From positions 99,047-163,046 of the forward strand of contig JAKAFP010000008.1 of assembly GCA_021825925.1 (NCBI GenBank): DNA of 64,000 bases, written 5' to 3'. Positions 35,033 through 45,114 of the stretch are shown here, piece after piece. The DNA comes from Chloroflexota bacterium (GTDB lineage Bacteria > Chloroflexota > Anaerolineae > Anaerolineales > Anaerolineaceae). A program made the position numbers and the translations under genes. Each line of letters starts with the position of its first letter. Positions within the stretch are counted from its first letter, which is position 1. The notes under the pieces were generated by a model. It searched no databases. It saw only the letters and a list, made by a program, of their open reading frames with translations, and was not told where the DNA came from.

Positions 35033-36091
35033 ATGAATACCAAAATGTGGATCAAAGCCCTGAAGGTGATTCCGCGCATTAGCAAGGCTGAATGGGACGA
35101 ATTGGATATCATTTCGCGCTGGCTGGTGGCCACCCGCGCCGCGGTGTTGGTGATGACGATGACATCCGCGATTGTTGCCGGGCTGCTGACCGCCATCGCC
35201 GGTTCGCCTGACGCATCGCTGTTCTCGTGGTGGCGTTTTGCGCTGGTGGTCATCGGACTGGTGTTTGCCCACGCCACCAATAATCTGGTCAATGACCTGA
35301 CCGATTACCGCAAAGGCGTTGACAAAGATAATTACTACCGCACCCAATATGGTCCGCAGCCGCTCGAAAGCGGATTGGTGACTATCAAGCAGCTTTACGG
35401 CTACATCGCCGCCACCGGAGGCATTGCCGCCGCAGCTGGCCTCGCCCTGGTGCTGACCCAGAAGTTCAGCCCGGTGCCGGGCAATCCGCTGGTCACCCTG
35501 GGCTTGATGGCCGCAGGCGTCATCTTCGTGCTTTTTTACACCTGGCCGTTGAAATACATCGCACTGGGCGAACTGACTGTACTGCTGGTCTGGGGTCCGT
35601 TAATGATCGGCGGAGGGTTCTACGCCATCTCCGGTGTCTGGTCTTGGGGTTCGGTGCTGGCCAGCCTGCCCTATGCACTGGCGACGGTGACGGTCATTTT
35701 TGGCAAACATATTGACAAACGCAAAGAAGACAAGGAAAAGAAGATCTACACCCTGCCGGTGCTGTTGGGTGAAACGCTCAGCCGCAATCTGGTGATCGTG
35801 ATGATGGCGCTGCAGTATATTCTGCCGGTGCTGGCGATCTTCTTCATCCCGAAATATTACTCATGGGTGATGCTGTTGGTACTGCTTACTCCCCTGCTGC
35901 TCAAGAAACAGGAACGTCAGACCATTTTGCATGTTTTCAGCCATCCGCGCCCGGCGGAAATGCCCGAGAACGCGAAGGAGTTCTGGCCGCTGTGGTACGT
36001 TGCGGCTGCCTTCATCCACACCCGGGTGTACGGCGGCATGTTCGTATTGGCGATGATTTTGCAATCGGTATTGTGGAAAGTAATTCATTAA
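35033..36091 (+). CDS. UbiA-family prenyltransferase
   Basis: A 352-residue integral membrane prenyltransferase. Motif 1 is NNLVNDLTDYRKG (NDxxD) and motif 2 KHIDKRKEDKEKKIYTL replaces the YxxxD block. About eight hydrophobic segments are visible. Members attach a prenyl chain to an aromatic acceptor, as in menaquinone (MenA) or related quinone synthesis. The substrate cannot be chosen from this context. The start ATG 35033 has AGAGGTG upstream; an in-frame GTG at 35024 lies inside that site. Confidence 0.8.
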   Translation: MNTKMWIKALKVIPRISKAEWDELDIISRWLVATRAAVLVMTMTSAIVAGLLTAIAGSPDASLFSWWRFALVVIGLVFAHATNNLVNDLTDYRKGVDKDNYYRTQYGPQPLESGLVTIKQLYGYIAATGGIAAAAGLALVLTQKFSPVPGNPLVTLGLMAAGVIFVLFYTWPLKYIALGELTVLLVWGPLMIGGGFYAISGVWSWGSVLASLPYALATVTVIFGKHIDKRKEDKEKKIYTLPVLLGETLSRNLVIVMMALQYILPVLAIFFIPKYYSWVMLLVLLTPLLLKKQERQTILHVFSHPRPAEMPENAKEFWPLWYVAAAFIHTRVYGGMFVLAMILQSVLWKVIH

Positions 36092-36154
36092 GATCCCAAT
36101 CTTGAACCACGAACTACACAGAAAATTCAAAATACACTAAAAATGATTTATTTG

Positions 36155-36198
36155 CCCCAGGTCTTTCTCACACCAAACAGAGAAGGACCTGGGGTTTT
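36155..36198 (+). terminator. Terminator of the UbiA-type gene
   Basis: CCCCAGGTC and GACCTGGGG arms with A/C-rich loop, followed by TTTTCC. It lies 64 bases beyond the stop codon. Confidence 0.7.
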
Positions 36199-36303
36199 CC
36201 TCATAATTGAATTTTTAAAAGAGATACTCTCCGCGACTCGCTCTGCGCACAAACCTTGTGCGCTATGTGCCGCGTGAGGAAAATTGGTGATGTAAACAAT
36301 TTC

Positions 36304-36327
36304 GGGCACAGCACGCTGTGCCCCTAC
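36304..36327. repeat. GTAGGGGC-type palindromic repeat, variant
   Basis: Arms GGGCACAGC and GCTGTGCCC with a 2-base loop, followed by CCTAC, so the repeat is in the opposite orientation to GTAGGGGC. It lies in the 380-base gap between the UbiA-type gene and the serS promoter. Confidence 0.7.
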
Positions 36328-36447
36328 AAGAAATTTTGGGGGAAATTTGTAGAGCAAATGGATTCTCCAAAGAAAGGTTATTTTACTTCCCCATCCAGAC
36401 TTTGCCATCGCGTCCACTGCACATGTGTGTGAGAAAACAGTTTTTTC

Positions 36448-36475
36448 TTGACTTTGTCACCTCGTTGGGTATAAT
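36448..36475 (+). promoter_or_regulatory. Sigma-70 promoter of the serS T-box transcript
   Basis: -35 TTGACT at 36448-36453 and -10 TATAAT at 36470-36475 are separated by 16 bases. The T-box leader begins directly downstream. Confidence 0.82.
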
Positions 36476-36479
36476 CTAT

Positions 36480-36735
36480 GCAACAGACCAACTCGAGGAA
36501 GACGGTCGAGACGCTTTTTCAGAGAGCCGACGCAAGGTGCAAGCCGGTAAAGCCCCAAGACCCTTTCCGCCTCGATCACCCACAGGGGTGGGTCGCCTTC
36601 GCAGGGATCCTGCGGGATCGTAAGAAGGCCGGAAGCTCCGTTACCGCTCTAATAAGGCTCTCGATACCGGGAGTAAAAGCAGGTGGCACCACGAGCGCCC
36701 CTCGTCCTGCACAGGATCGGGGCGTATTCTTTTAA
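36480..36735 (+). ncRNA. T-box riboswitch controlling serS
   Basis: A 250-base leader carries the stem I distal core (CAGAGAGCCGACGCAAGGTG) and the diagnostic T-box core GCAGGTGGCACCACGAGC at 36679-36696. It is followed by a terminator with arms GCCCC and GGGGC around CCTG/CAGG (36697-36723) and TATTCTTTT. TCGAGG and CCTCGA pair to close the specifier region, in which TCC at 36566-36568 is the candidate serine codon. It should sense uncharged tRNA-Ser and relieve termination. Confidence 0.9.
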
Positions 36736-36750
36736 CTGGAGAGGTGCAAC

Positions 36751-38025
36751 ATGTTGGATCTAAATTTCATTCGTGAGAACCCTGATGTCATCAAAAAAAG
36801 CCTGACTGACCGTCAAATGGACGCCAGCCCGGTGGATGCCGTACTGGCGCTGGATGTGGACCGCCGCAACCTGCTGACCCAGGTGGAAAAACTCAAAGCC
36901 GAGCGCAACGTGGTCTCGAAAGAGATCAGTACCACCAAGGATCCCGCCGAACGCCAGAAGAAGATTGACGCGATGCGTGAAGTGGGCGACCAGATCGCCA
37001 GCCTGGATGAAACCGTCCGCGAAGTGGATGAAAAGCTGAAATACCTGCTGGCCTCCATCCCCAACATCCCGGACCCGGCCACCCCCTACGGCAAGGATGA
37101 CAGCGAGAATGTGGTGCTGCGCACCATTGGCACGCTGCCCAAATTCGATTTTCAGCCCCAGCCTCACTGGGATCTTGGAACCAAGTTGGGCATTATAGAT
37201 TTTGACCGCGGTACCAAGCTGACCGGCTCCCGCTTTTACATCCTCAACGGATTGGGCGCCCGTTTGCAGCGTGCCGTGATCGCCTATATGCTTGATCTTC
37301 ACTCCCGCCAGGGATATGAAGAACGCTACACGCCTTTCATGGTCAAAGCGGAAACCCTGTTTGCATCCGGTCAATTGCCCAAATTTGCCGACAATCTGTA
37401 CCACGACATTGAAGAGGATTTCTGGATGGTTCCGACCGCCGAAGTGCCCCTGACCGGCATGTACCGCGATGAGGTGTTGGACGAAGCCACCCTGCCGCAG
37501 CGCTTCACCGCCTACACCCCCTGCTTCAGACGCGAGAAGATGAGCGCCGGGCGCGATGTGCGCGGCATCAAACGTGGACACCAGTTCGACAAAGTGGAAA
37601 TGTACACCTACTGCCGGCCTGAGGAATCCAATGCAGAGTTGGAAAAAATGCTGGCGGATGCCGAAGCCACCTGCGCAGGGTTGGGCCTGCCCTACCGCAT
37701 CAAACGGCTTTGCACCGGCGACATCGGTTTCAACTCGATGATCACCTATGACGTCGAGGTGTGGGCTGCCGGCTGCGATGAGTGGCTGGAAGTTTCTTCT
37801 GTCTCCAATGTGGGCGATTTTCAAGCCCGCCGCGCCAATATCAAGTACAAACCCGCAGATGGCAGCAAGAACCGCCTGGTGCACACCCTCAACGGTTCCG
37901 GTCTGGGCATGCCCCGCACCATGATCGCCATCCTCGAGAACTACCAAATGGCGGATGGCTCGATCAAGATCCCAGAGGTGCTGCTGCCCTGGATGGGCGG
38001 CGCCACTGAGATCAAAGCCAAATAA
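36751..38025 (+). CDS. serS: Seryl-tRNA synthetase
   Basis: A class II aminoacyl-tRNA synthetase (424 residues) that charges tRNA-Ser. An N-terminal coiled-coil arm (residues about 1-110, with [13 protein letters not shown]) precedes the catalytic domain. Motif 2 is [20 protein letters not shown] and motif 3 [20 protein letters not shown]. It has the usual length. GAGAGGTGCA precedes the ATG. Transcription depends on the T-box just upstream, which reads tRNA-Ser charging. Confidence 0.97.
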   Translation: MLDLNFIRENPDVIKKSLTDRQMDASPVDAVLALDVDRRNLLTQVEKLKAERNVVSKEISTTKDPAERQKKIDAMREVGDQIASLDETVREVDEKLKYLLASIPNIPDPATPYGKDDSENVVLRTIGTLPKFDFQPQPHWDLGTKLGIIDFDRGTKLTGSRFYILNGLGARLQRAVIAYMLDLHSRQGYEERYTPFMVKAETLFASGQLPKFADNLYHDIEEDFWMVPTAEVPLTGMYRDEVLDEATLPQRFTAYTPCFRREKMSAGRDVRGIKRGHQFDKVEMYTYCRPEESNAELEKMLADAEATCAGLGLPYRIKRLCTGDIGFNSMITYDVEVWAAGCDEWLEVSSVSNVGDFQARRANIKYKPADGSKNRLVHTLNGSGLGMPRTMIAILENYQMADGSIKIPEVLLPWMGGATEIKAK

Positions 38026-38039
38026 ATCATTGTAAAATA

Positions 38040-39122
38040 ATGGTCACCCCGCCAAAATTGCCAGAAATATCCGTCACTACCCCCGTTGTTGAAATCCGCG
38101 GGGGTAGTGTTGAAACCCGCAAAAAGATCGTTTTTTGGATCATACTGGCGGTGTTATCGGTCATCTTTGCCGAAGTCACCTGTTATTCCTCCCCCTATCC
38201 GTTTTTTGACAAATGGGGTTTGACGGTGGTTCTTCCTCTTTACGGGCTGCATTGCCTGTTTTTATCAGGGTTGATCTTTAAGAAAAAAGCAGTTACGCTG
38301 CCCATATTGTTGCTCGCCGGATTACTTTTTGGCTTGTATGAAGCCCCGATCACCAAAGTGTTATGGGATCCCACCTGGGGTGGCAAAGAAACCATGCTTG
38401 GAGGCGTCGCCTGGTTGCAAACCGGAGTGCTGACCTTGTTCTGGCATCCATGGTTCGCCTTCATTTTGCCTTTGATGACTGCCGAGCTTATTTTCACCTC
38501 AACGGATGAAGTAATGAACACCCTGCCCGGATTTTTAAAGAATAAGGCAAAACGATCTGCTGGCAGGGTCGTGCTGGTCGCCCTTCTGGCTTGCTTTTGC
38601 GGTGTCAGTCAAGGTGCAAATACGATCTCAATCCAATCCACCCTGATTTCGACAGTTGAATCGCTTGGCGTCTTTTTAACCTTTGCGTTAGTATGGAAAT
38701 TGATCAGCAGAAATGTGCGCTGGAGGTTGAGAGATCTATTGCCGCAAGGTAAGGAATTATTGGTCATTGGTCTTTTATTGGCCCTCCTCTACGGGATCAG
38801 CCTGCCTTTGATCAGACCGGAAGCATTGCCAAAGACATTGATCCCTTTCATCATTATTGGCATTATGTATACGACCACCATCTTATTGTTGATCCGAAAT
38901 CTGGCACAATCAAAACCTTTCGAGACTTTAACTCAAAGAGTTCCACAACGCTTCCCATGGGTTATGTTGGCAGTTTTTGTCATCTTCTATCTGGCCAGTG
39001 CATTACTCATATTCAACACGAAACCTGCGGCTTATCTGCTGATCATCGCCGTCTGGGTCTTAGGTATCACGGCCAGTCTATGGACCATTCTCCGAGCCTT
39101 TTTTCACAAAAAAAGTTCATAA
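38040..39122 (+). CDS. Multispanning membrane protein of unknown function
   Basis: A 360-residue protein with about ten hydrophobic segments. A charged N-terminal tail is followed by IVFWIILAVLSVIFAEVTCY, LPLYGLHCLFLSGLIFK, LPILLLAGLLFGLYEAP, WFAFILPLMTAELIFTS, and others to the C-terminus. No conserved signature was recognised, and loops carry no metal or nucleotide motifs. It begins 15 bases after serS and probably shares its transcript. It may be a transporter-like or sensor protein, but function is unknown. Confidence 0.65.
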   Translation: MVTPPKLPEISVTTPVVEIRGGSVETRKKIVFWIILAVLSVIFAEVTCYSSPYPFFDKWGLTVVLPLYGLHCLFLSGLIFKKKAVTLPILLLAGLLFGLYEAPITKVLWDPTWGGKETMLGGVAWLQTGVLTLFWHPWFAFILPLMTAELIFTSTDEVMNTLPGFLKNKAKRSAGRVVLVALLACFCGVSQGANTISIQSTLISTVESLGVFLTFALVWKLISRNVRWRLRDLLPQGKELLVIGLLLALLYGISLPLIRPEALPKTLIPFIIIGIMYTTTILLLIRNLAQSKPFETLTQRVPQRFPWVMLAVFVIFYLASALLIFNTKPAAYLLIIAVWVLGITASLWTILRAFFHKKSS

Positions 39123-39167
39123 GGTTGACATATTAATAAGTTTCATAGAAATGGCCCTTAGAATTAA

Positions 39168-39674
39168 ATGATGGAAACTATTGCAAATTCAACCTGGTTC
39201 ATCCCTGTATTGATCGCCGTCATGGCGGTTGGCTTGATCGGATTGATGTTCTACATCATCCCCGGGCTGACCATCATCTGGCTCGCCATTTTGGCTTACG
39301 GCATCGTGTTTGGATTCAATGTCTGGTCAGGAATCCTGTTTGGCATCATCACCCTGCTTATGATCGGCGGCAACCTGGTGGATAACCTGATGATGGGCAA
39401 GGAAGCCCGCAAGACCGGTGCGGGTTGGCCATCCATCCTGGTGGCGCTGGCAGCCGGCATCCTCGGCACCTTTTTGCTGCCGCCTTTCGGAGGCCTGCTT
39501 TTTGCCGCACTGGGCATCTTGATCTTTGAGTGGATCAGAAAAAAGGATTTCAAAGAAGGTTTAAAATCCACCGGTGGAATCTTGAAAGGCTGCGGATTGT
39601 CAATTGTGGTGCGCGTATTGGTCGGCCTGGTGATGATCGGTATCTGGGGCGCCTGGGCGCTATGGATCAAATAG
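39168..39674 (+). CDS. DUF456-domain membrane protein
   Basis: A 168-residue membrane protein with about five hydrophobic segments. Signature segments GLIGLMFYIIPGLTIIWLAI and SILVALAAGILGTFLLPPFG match the DUF456 family. The biological role is unknown. It follows the 38040-39122 gene and ends before a hairpin near 39719-39745. Confidence 0.75.
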   Translation: MMETIANSTWFIPVLIAVMAVGLIGLMFYIIPGLTIIWLAILAYGIVFGFNVWSGILFGIITLLMIGGNLVDNLMMGKEARKTGAGWPSILVALAAGILGTFLLPPFGGLLFAALGILIFEWIRKKDFKEGLKSTGGILKGCGLSIVVRVLVGLVMIGIWGAWALWIK

Positions 39675-39718
39675 ACTTTTCACCATACTAGCCATTCACA
39701 AATTATTAATTCCTTTTT

Positions 39719-39750
39719 TAGCCCAACCTCATGGAGGATGGGCTAAAAAT
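39719..39750. terminator. Hairpin after the DUF456 gene
   Basis: TTTTTTAGCCCAACC and GGATGGGCTAAAAA can pair into a long extended stem. It lacks a clear T-tract after the stem on either strand, so it may be a weak terminator or a folding element. Confidence 0.4.
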
Positions 39751-39833
39751 ATGCATAATTGAGAATACAAATTACAAAGCGGAATCTTTGTAATATTCGT
39801 TTATTGGTTTATCTTAGGTTTAGGAAAAAAACC

Positions 39834-42263
39834 ATGAAAAAATCTTTTTTTCGAGTGAATACGCTTCAAGGCAAACTTGTACTTATTGTTGGCATCAGTC
39901 TCATCCTGATCGGTGGCATCATCATTTCGATTTTTTCGATCAGTTCATTTAGAACTGGCGCGCAAAGTGCAGAAGATATTGCACTTGCCCAATCCCATCT
40001 TGAAGCCACCCGGATCGAGAACTGGTTTGAGACCTCCATGAGCGTTACCCACACGCTAGCCCAAACCCTTTCTGCAATTAAAAAATCAAATTCCACTGAG
40101 CAATTTTCAAGGGAGCAAGTCATTCAAATGCTGACTCCCATTCTGAATGATAACCCTGCCTTTTATGGCATCTGGTGTTCATGGATTCCCAATGGATTTG
40201 ATGGAAAAGACAGCGAATTCATTGGCAAGAATGGCAGCGACAAGAACGGAAGATTTACCCCTTATTTGGTAAAAGATGAAAAAGGTAATGTCAGTCTTTC
40301 GACTGACACATACACTTTTGATGAAGAAACCGCCAATGAGTATTACCTCTGCTCTATGAACAGTAAAGCAGAATGCATCATGGAACCCTATTTTGAAGAG
40401 ATCGGCGACCAAAAGATATACATGACCAGCACAACCTATCCCATCATCGTGAATGGCACTTTTTACGGGATCGTCGGTGTTGACCTGGCCTTGAATTATT
40501 TACAGGATGAAGTCAACTCAAACATTCAAACCAGTAATGCCAAACAGATGAAAGTGTTCAGCAATTCAGGCATCCTGGTTGCCTCCTCAGAACATCCTGA
40601 AGAGATCGGCCATAACATTAGTGAATACTATTCCGATTTCCAAAGCGACCTGGATCAGATCAACAGTCGCATCCCGCAAATTGAAGCCGAAGGGGATTCG
40701 ATCGAAGCGCTCGTTCCTGTTGAACTTACAAATATTACCAAGCCATGGGCGGTGCAGATGTTTTATCCCACCCGCGAAATTACCAAAGTCGCCAGAACCC
40801 AAACACTGGTGACAGCAGGAATTTCGGTCGGACTATTGGGATTGTTATTGATCGTAGTCTGGTTTATGACTGGAAAATTGATCACCAAACCTGTGCGCTT
40901 GATCGCAGATGGCGCCAGACACCTGGCCGTGGGGGATACCGATTTTACCGGCATGGACCGCAGGGAAACCGCAAAAATTGACCTGCGCAATGACGAATTA
41001 GGTGAGGTCGGTAAAGCATTTTCAGATCTTTGTGTTTATTTTATTGAAAAGACCTCATTGGCACAGGATATCGCCGACGGCGATCTGACCACGGATGTGG
41101 AATCCATGGGTGATAGAGATCACCTTGGTCTGGCGTTAAAACAAATGGTGGAAGGACTGCGCCAATCCATCGGCGAGGTAGCCCAAAGCGCCAACCAGGT
41201 TCAACACACCTCCGAAGAGTTGGCTAATTCAGCCGAGCAGGCTTCGGCGGTAACCAACCTGATCACCACGACCATTCAAGACATTGCCAAGGGCACATCC
41301 AGCCAGACTGAAGCAGTAACCCAAACGGCTGGCACGGTCGAACAGCTTTCAAGATCCATCGAAGGGGTTTCGAACGGCGCCGTGGACCAGGCAAATGCAG
41401 TCACCCAATCCGCGGAGATCACCAACCAGCTCTCAAACGCCATTTCGCAGGTGGCGGGCAACATCCAGACCGTGGCAACCCAGGCCAGCGCAGCCAGTGC
41501 CGCCGCCAAGGCGGGTGTTGAAAAAGTTGAAAAGACCCTGATTGAAATGCAATCCATCAAGAAAGCGGTTGACCTTTCGACCAGCAAGGTGCATGAAATG
41601 GGTTCGCACTCCGACCAGATCGGGCAGATTGTGGTCACCATTGACGAGATCGCAGAGCAAACCAATTTATTGGCATTGAACGCCGCTATTGAAGCTGCGC
41701 GCGCAGGTGAAGCCGGCAAGGGTTTCGCGGTGGTCGCTGCCGAAGTTCGCAGCCTGGCTGAAAGGTCCTCCATTGCCACGCGTGAGATCGGCGCCTTGAT
41801 CGCCTCGATTCAAACTGTGGTCAAAGAAGCCATCGCGGCCATGGAAAGCGGCACGAGTGAAGTGGATCAGGGCGTGACCCTGGCCAATGAAGCAGGAGCT
41901 TCACTTCAAGAGATCTTGAAGGCAGCAGATGCCGTGAACGAACAGGCTGAACAAGCCTCCGCGGCCGCGGCGCAAATGTCCGCGTCTGCTAGCGAGTTGG
42001 TCAGCGCTGTGGACTCCGTCTCGTCAGTGGTGGAAGAAAACACCGCCGCCACAGCAGAAATGTCCACGGGTTCATCAGAGATGATGCAGGCGATCGAAAT
42101 GATTGCCTCAATTTCAGAGGAGAACAACTCGTCCATTGAAGAGGTATCGGCGTCCACTGAGATCATGTCTTCACAAGTGGATGAGGTGACAACATCAGCC
42201 AACGAACTATCGAAGCTGGCGAAGGAATTGAACAGCATCGTGAATAAATTCAAGTTGTCGTAA
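39834..42263 (+). CDS. Methyl-accepting chemotaxis protein with Cache sensor
   Basis: An 809-residue transmembrane chemoreceptor. Helix 1 ([20 protein letters not shown], about residues 13-35) and helix 2 ([20 protein letters not shown], about 325-345) flank a double-Cache-like ligand domain ([20 protein letters not shown]). A HAMP linker follows, then a long signalling domain. The conserved hairpin tip reads [20 protein letters not shown], then [20 protein letters not shown]. The start at ATG 39834 has TAGGA upstream; the frame above it is not supported. The ligand is unknown. No other chemotaxis gene is visible nearby. Confidence 0.93.
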   Translation: MKKSFFRVNTLQGKLVLIVGISLILIGGIIISIFSISSFRTGAQSAEDIALAQSHLEATRIENWFETSMSVTHTLAQTLSAIKKSNSTEQFSREQVIQMLTPILNDNPAFYGIWCSWIPNGFDGKDSEFIGKNGSDKNGRFTPYLVKDEKGNVSLSTDTYTFDEETANEYYLCSMNSKAECIMEPYFEEIGDQKIYMTSTTYPIIVNGTFYGIVGVDLALNYLQDEVNSNIQTSNAKQMKVFSNSGILVASSEHPEEIGHNISEYYSDFQSDLDQINSRIPQIEAEGDSIEALVPVELTNITKPWAVQMFYPTREITKVARTQTLVTAGISVGLLGLLLIVVWFMTGKLITKPVRLIADGARHLAVGDTDFTGMDRRETAKIDLRNDELGEVGKAFSDLCVYFIEKTSLAQDIADGDLTTDVESMGDRDHLGLALKQMVEGLRQSIGEVAQSANQVQHTSEELANSAEQASAVTNLITTTIQDIAKGTSSQTEAVTQTAGTVEQLSRSIEGVSNGAVDQANAVTQSAEITNQLSNAISQVAGNIQTVATQASAASAAAKAGVEKVEKTLIEMQSIKKAVDLSTSKVHEMGSHSDQIGQIVVTIDEIAEQTNLLALNAAIEAARAGEAGKGFAVVAAEVRSLAERSSIATREIGALIASIQTVVKEAIAAMESGTSEVDQGVTLANEAGASLQEILKAADAVNEQAEQASAAAAQMSASASELVSAVDSVSSVVEENTAATAEMSTGSSEMMQAIEMIASISEENNSSIEEVSASTEIMSSQVDEVTTSANELSKLAKELNSIVNKFKLS

Positions 42264-42281
42264 AAAGAAAAGTATACAAAA

Positions 42282-42313
42282 AGATCTCCGCAGTTTTAAG
42301 ACTGCGGAGATCT
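42282..42313. terminator. Hairpin after the chemoreceptor gene
   Basis: AGATCTCCGCAGT and ACTGCGGAGATCT form a long stem. The plus strand continues GCTTAAT, with no clear U-tract, so it likely adds stability to the next hairpin. Confidence 0.55.
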
Positions 42314-42337
42314 GCTTAATACGAAGGTTAAGGCAAT

Positions 42338-42371
42338 AAACCGATTTCTAAAAAGCAGAAATCGGTTTTTT
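42338..42371. terminator. Bidirectional terminator between chemoreceptor and ferritin genes
   Basis: AAACCGATTTC and GAAATCGGTTT pair into a stem, followed on the plus strand by TTTTTTC. On the minus strand the stem is followed by ATTG. It separates the convergent genes ending at 42263 and 42377. Confidence 0.75.
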
Positions 42372-42376
42372 CAAGC

Positions 42377-42856
42377 TTAGTGCGAGAGGTATCCTTCGAC
42401 CATGATCAGGTTCTTGTCGCCGGTCTGCTGCACAACACCCAGCAAGGTAGTCATTGAAGAGACCTCTTCGAGCTGTTCGGTGACAAACCAGCTTAGGAAT
42501 TCTCGTCCGATGTAATCTTTCTCTTTCTCGGTGATCTCGACCAGCTGATAAATGTACTTGGTGACATCAGTTTCCCATTTGACGGCCATACCCACCGCTT
42601 CTTCTGCGGAAGCATAGGTGGCCTTTGGAGCAGCCAGGGCAGGGATCTCGAGCTGTCCACCTGCATCCAGAATGTAATGGACAAACTTCAGGGCGTGCTC
42701 GGATTCTTCAGCAGCCTGTTTGAAAAAAAGGCCGGCCAATTTCTTTAAATGACGGCCGTCAAAATAAGCCGCAATGCTCAGGTATTGGTTGGAAGCTTCC
42801 ATCTCTCTGCCAATTTGCAGGTTGATCGCAGTGTTTAATTCCTTACTGATTAACAT
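42377..42856 (-). CDS. Ferritin-like iron storage protein
   Basis: A 159-residue ferritin. The four-helix bundle has ferroxidase-type residues in NLQIGREMEASNQYLSIAAY, EESEHALKFVHYILDAGG and YIGREFLSWFVTEQLEEV. The last part fits the conserved E-x-x-H pattern of the family only partly, so iron oxidation is likely but not certain. AAGGAGAAT precedes the ATG. It stores iron in a protein shell and would help limit oxidative stress. It is a single gene. Confidence 0.9.
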   Translation of the reverse strand: MLISKELNTAINLQIGREMEASNQYLSIAAYFDGRHLKKLAGLFFKQAAEESEHALKFVHYILDAGGQLEIPALAAPKATYASAEEAVGMAVKWETDVTKYIYQLVEITEKEKDYIGREFLSWFVTEQLEEVSSMTTLLGVVQQTGDKNLIMVEGYLSH

Positions 42857-42963
42857 AATTATTCTCCTTGATATTTTCTATCTAAATTATCTTATTTGAT
42901 TATACAGGTAAAAGATAGAAAATGTATTAGATTTGAAACTAGTAATTAGTGATTAGTGAAGTG

Positions 42964-43701
42964 TTAGTCTTTTTGGCGTTCAAGGACGACCTGGTAAAGC
43001 ACGATCGAACCTGCCACGGCGGCATTGAGGGATTCGATGTGACCCAACATGGGCAGACTTAAAAGGAAATCACAGGTCTCTTTAACCAGCGGACGCATGC
43101 CTTCGCCCTCATTACCGACGATGAGCACGATGGGACCTTTAAGCGGAACGTCCTGGATGCGTTTGGAGCCTTCGCCGCCTTCCAGGCCGACCACCCATGC
43201 GCCGTCTTTTTTCAGCTCTTTGCAGATCTGCACCAGGTTGCCCTGGGCGATCAAAAGATGTTCGGTGGCGCCGGCGGACGCACTGACCACGGCCGGGGTC
43301 ACTTCGGCGGCACGATGCGGGGGAATCAACACGCCGTGAACACCGGCGGCTTCAGCCGAACGCAGCAAGGTACCCAAATTTTGCGGATTTTGCACCAGGT
43401 CTAGCATCAACAGGAACAGATCTTCCTGTTTGCGCTCAGCCAGGGTGGTAATGTCAGATATATCCACGTATGGATAGCGGCTGACTTCAAGTGCGACACC
43501 CTGCGGATTTTCGCCCATGCTGGCCAGTTTATCGCGCGACACCCGTTCAACGGGGATCTTGCGGGCACGCGCCATCTGGACCATATCTGCAACCCGGCCT
43601 TTTTCTTCAACATTGGTTGCCAATAAGAGACGAAACACATCACGGCGTTTCGTGGCCAGCACTTCCAAAACCGGGTTACGGCCGATGATCCATTCTTTCA
43701 A
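42964..43701 (-). CDS. rlmB: 23S rRNA guanosine-2'-O-methyltransferase (TrmH/RlmB family)
   Basis: A 245-residue SPOUT methyltransferase. An N-terminal L30-like domain (IIGRNPVLEVLATKRRDVFR) binds RNA, and the C-terminal knot holds motif 2 IVLIVGNEGEGMRPLVKETC and motif 3 LPMLGHIESLNAAVAGSIVL. The family methylates guanosine 2251 of 23S rRNA (RlmB) or related sites. It follows cysS closely (4-base gap), as in many Firmicutes. The RlmB assignment is inferred from the cysS link. Confidence 0.85.
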   Translation of the reverse strand: MKEWIIGRNPVLEVLATKRRDVFRLLLATNVEEKGRVADMVQMARARKIPVERVSRDKLASMGENPQGVALEVSRYPYVDISDITTLAERKQEDLFLLMLDLVQNPQNLGTLLRSAEAAGVHGVLIPPHRAAEVTPAVVSASAGATEHLLIAQGNLVQICKELKKDGAWVVGLEGGEGSKRIQDVPLKGPIVLIVGNEGEGMRPLVKETCDFLLSLPMLGHIESLNAAVAGSIVLYQVVLERQKD

Positions 43702-43704
43702 GGT

Positions 43705-45102
43705 CTACTCCCAATGCCAGGAGGTGCCGTCCTTGCTGTCTTCAAGGATGACTCCCAGCCCGGCCAATTGATCCCGTACTTTATCCGATAACGCCCACAT
43801 CTTGTTGGCGCGCAAGTCTTTTCTGATTTCGATCAACAGGTTCACAAAACCATCCACGGCCTGGTTGCCAACGGTTTCCTTCTCGATGGACAACCCCAGG
43901 GTTGAGGTCAATTTCAGCAGCAATGCCTGGGCTGGCGCCAATTGTTCACCTGAACCGCCTTCTGCCCGGGTTTGATTGATCACCCGTACCAATTCAAAGA
44001 GGTGAGAAAGTGCGCCGGCAGAATTGAAGTCATTATCCATGGCTTCGACAAACCCCGCTGAAGTGGCGTCCATTTGGGTTTGCAGGGCTTTGAGGACCTC
44101 CGCGGAGGCACCGGCCGCCCCACCCAAAGCGGGTTTTAAGGCCGAACGCAGACGGTCAATGGCTTTTTCAGCCTGGGTTAGGATCTCTTCAGAATAAGAA
44201 AGCGGACTGCGGTAGCCTGAGTTCAAGACCATCATGCGCAGTGCATCCGCTGGATGGGTGTTGAGGAATTCTTCAATGGTGACCAGATTGCCAATTGATT
44301 TCGACATTTTTTCGCCGCTCAACTGCAGCATGCCGTTGTGGATCCAGTAAGTGGCAAACGCCTTGCCGGTATAGCATTCGCTTTGGGCGATCTCATTTTC
44401 ATGGTGCGGAAAGACCAGGTCATTGCCGCCGCCGTGGATATCTATCTGCTCACCCAGGTGGTTGAGGTTCATTGCCGAGCACTCGATATGCCAGCCGGGA
44501 CGTCCATCACCCCAGGGGCTGGGCCAGGAAGGTTCGCCGGGCTTGGCTGATTTCCACAGTGCGAAATCCATGGGGTGTTCCTTGCGGTAATCCACGTCAA
44601 TGCGGGAACCGGCCTGCATGTCATCCAATTTACGGCCTGAAAGTTTGCCGTATTGCGGGTCCTTGGTCACCCTAAAGTAAACGTCACCTTCCACGGGATA
44701 GGCGAAACCCTTGTCAATCAAACCCTGGATCATGGTGAGAATCTGGTCCATTTCACGTGTGGCTCGGGGGTTGATGGTGGCAGGCAGGATGTTGAAATCT
44801 CTGAGATGTTCTTCAAATTCATGAATGTACATTTCACCCAAAACAAAAGGATCAATGCCCTGCTGGTTGGCTTTAATGATGATCTTGTCATCCACATCGG
44901 TGAAATTCATCACATGGGTGACCTTGTACTCGCGATATTCCAAGTAACGGCGGATGATATCGAAGACCAGCGCAGACATGGCGTGTCCGATGTGTGCTTT
45001 GGCATAAACAGTCGGGCCGCAAACATACATGGAGACTTCGCCAGGTTTAAGGGTTTTGAATTCTTCGGTTTTTCTTGTCAGGGTGTTGTAAACTTTCAAC
45101 AT
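43705..45102 (-). CDS. cysS: Cysteinyl-tRNA synthetase
   Basis: A 465-residue class I synthetase that charges tRNA-Cys. The HIGH motif is HIGH at residues 37-40 with C28 as an expected zinc ligand. KMSKS is visible as [10 protein letters not shown] near residue 264-270. The C-terminal part forms the anticodon-binding helical domain. A 13-base gap separates it from the PIN/TRAM gene upstream, and it is followed by rlmB, matching a common conserved cluster. Confidence 0.97.
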   Translation of the reverse strand: MLKVYNTLTRKTEEFKTLKPGEVSMYVCGPTVYAKAHIGHAMSALVFDIIRRYLEYREYKVTHVMNFTDVDDKIIIKANQQGIDPFVLGEMYIHEFEEHLRDFNILPATINPRATREMDQILTMIQGLIDKGFAYPVEGDVYFRVTKDPQYGKLSGRKLDDMQAGSRIDVDYRKEHPMDFALWKSAKPGEPSWPSPWGDGRPGWHIECSAMNLNHLGEQIDIHGGGNDLVFPHHENEIAQSECYTGKAFATYWIHNGMLQLSGEKMSKSIGNLVTIEEFLNTHPADALRMMVLNSGYRSPLSYSEEILTQAEKAIDRLRSALKPALGGAAGASAEVLKALQTQMDATSAGFVEAMDNDFNSAGALSHLFELVRVINQTRAEGGSGEQLAPAQALLLKLTSTLGLSIEKETVGNQAVDGFVNLLIEIRKDLRANKMWALSDKVRDQLAGLGVILEDSKDGTSWHWE

Positions 45103-45114
45103 CTTCGTTCTCCT

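Noticed and set aside
36760..37947. 395-residue antisense frame over serS
   Set aside because: It lies wholly opposite a certain gene, has low-complexity His/Gly content and no ribosome site; an artefact of GC-rich codon use.
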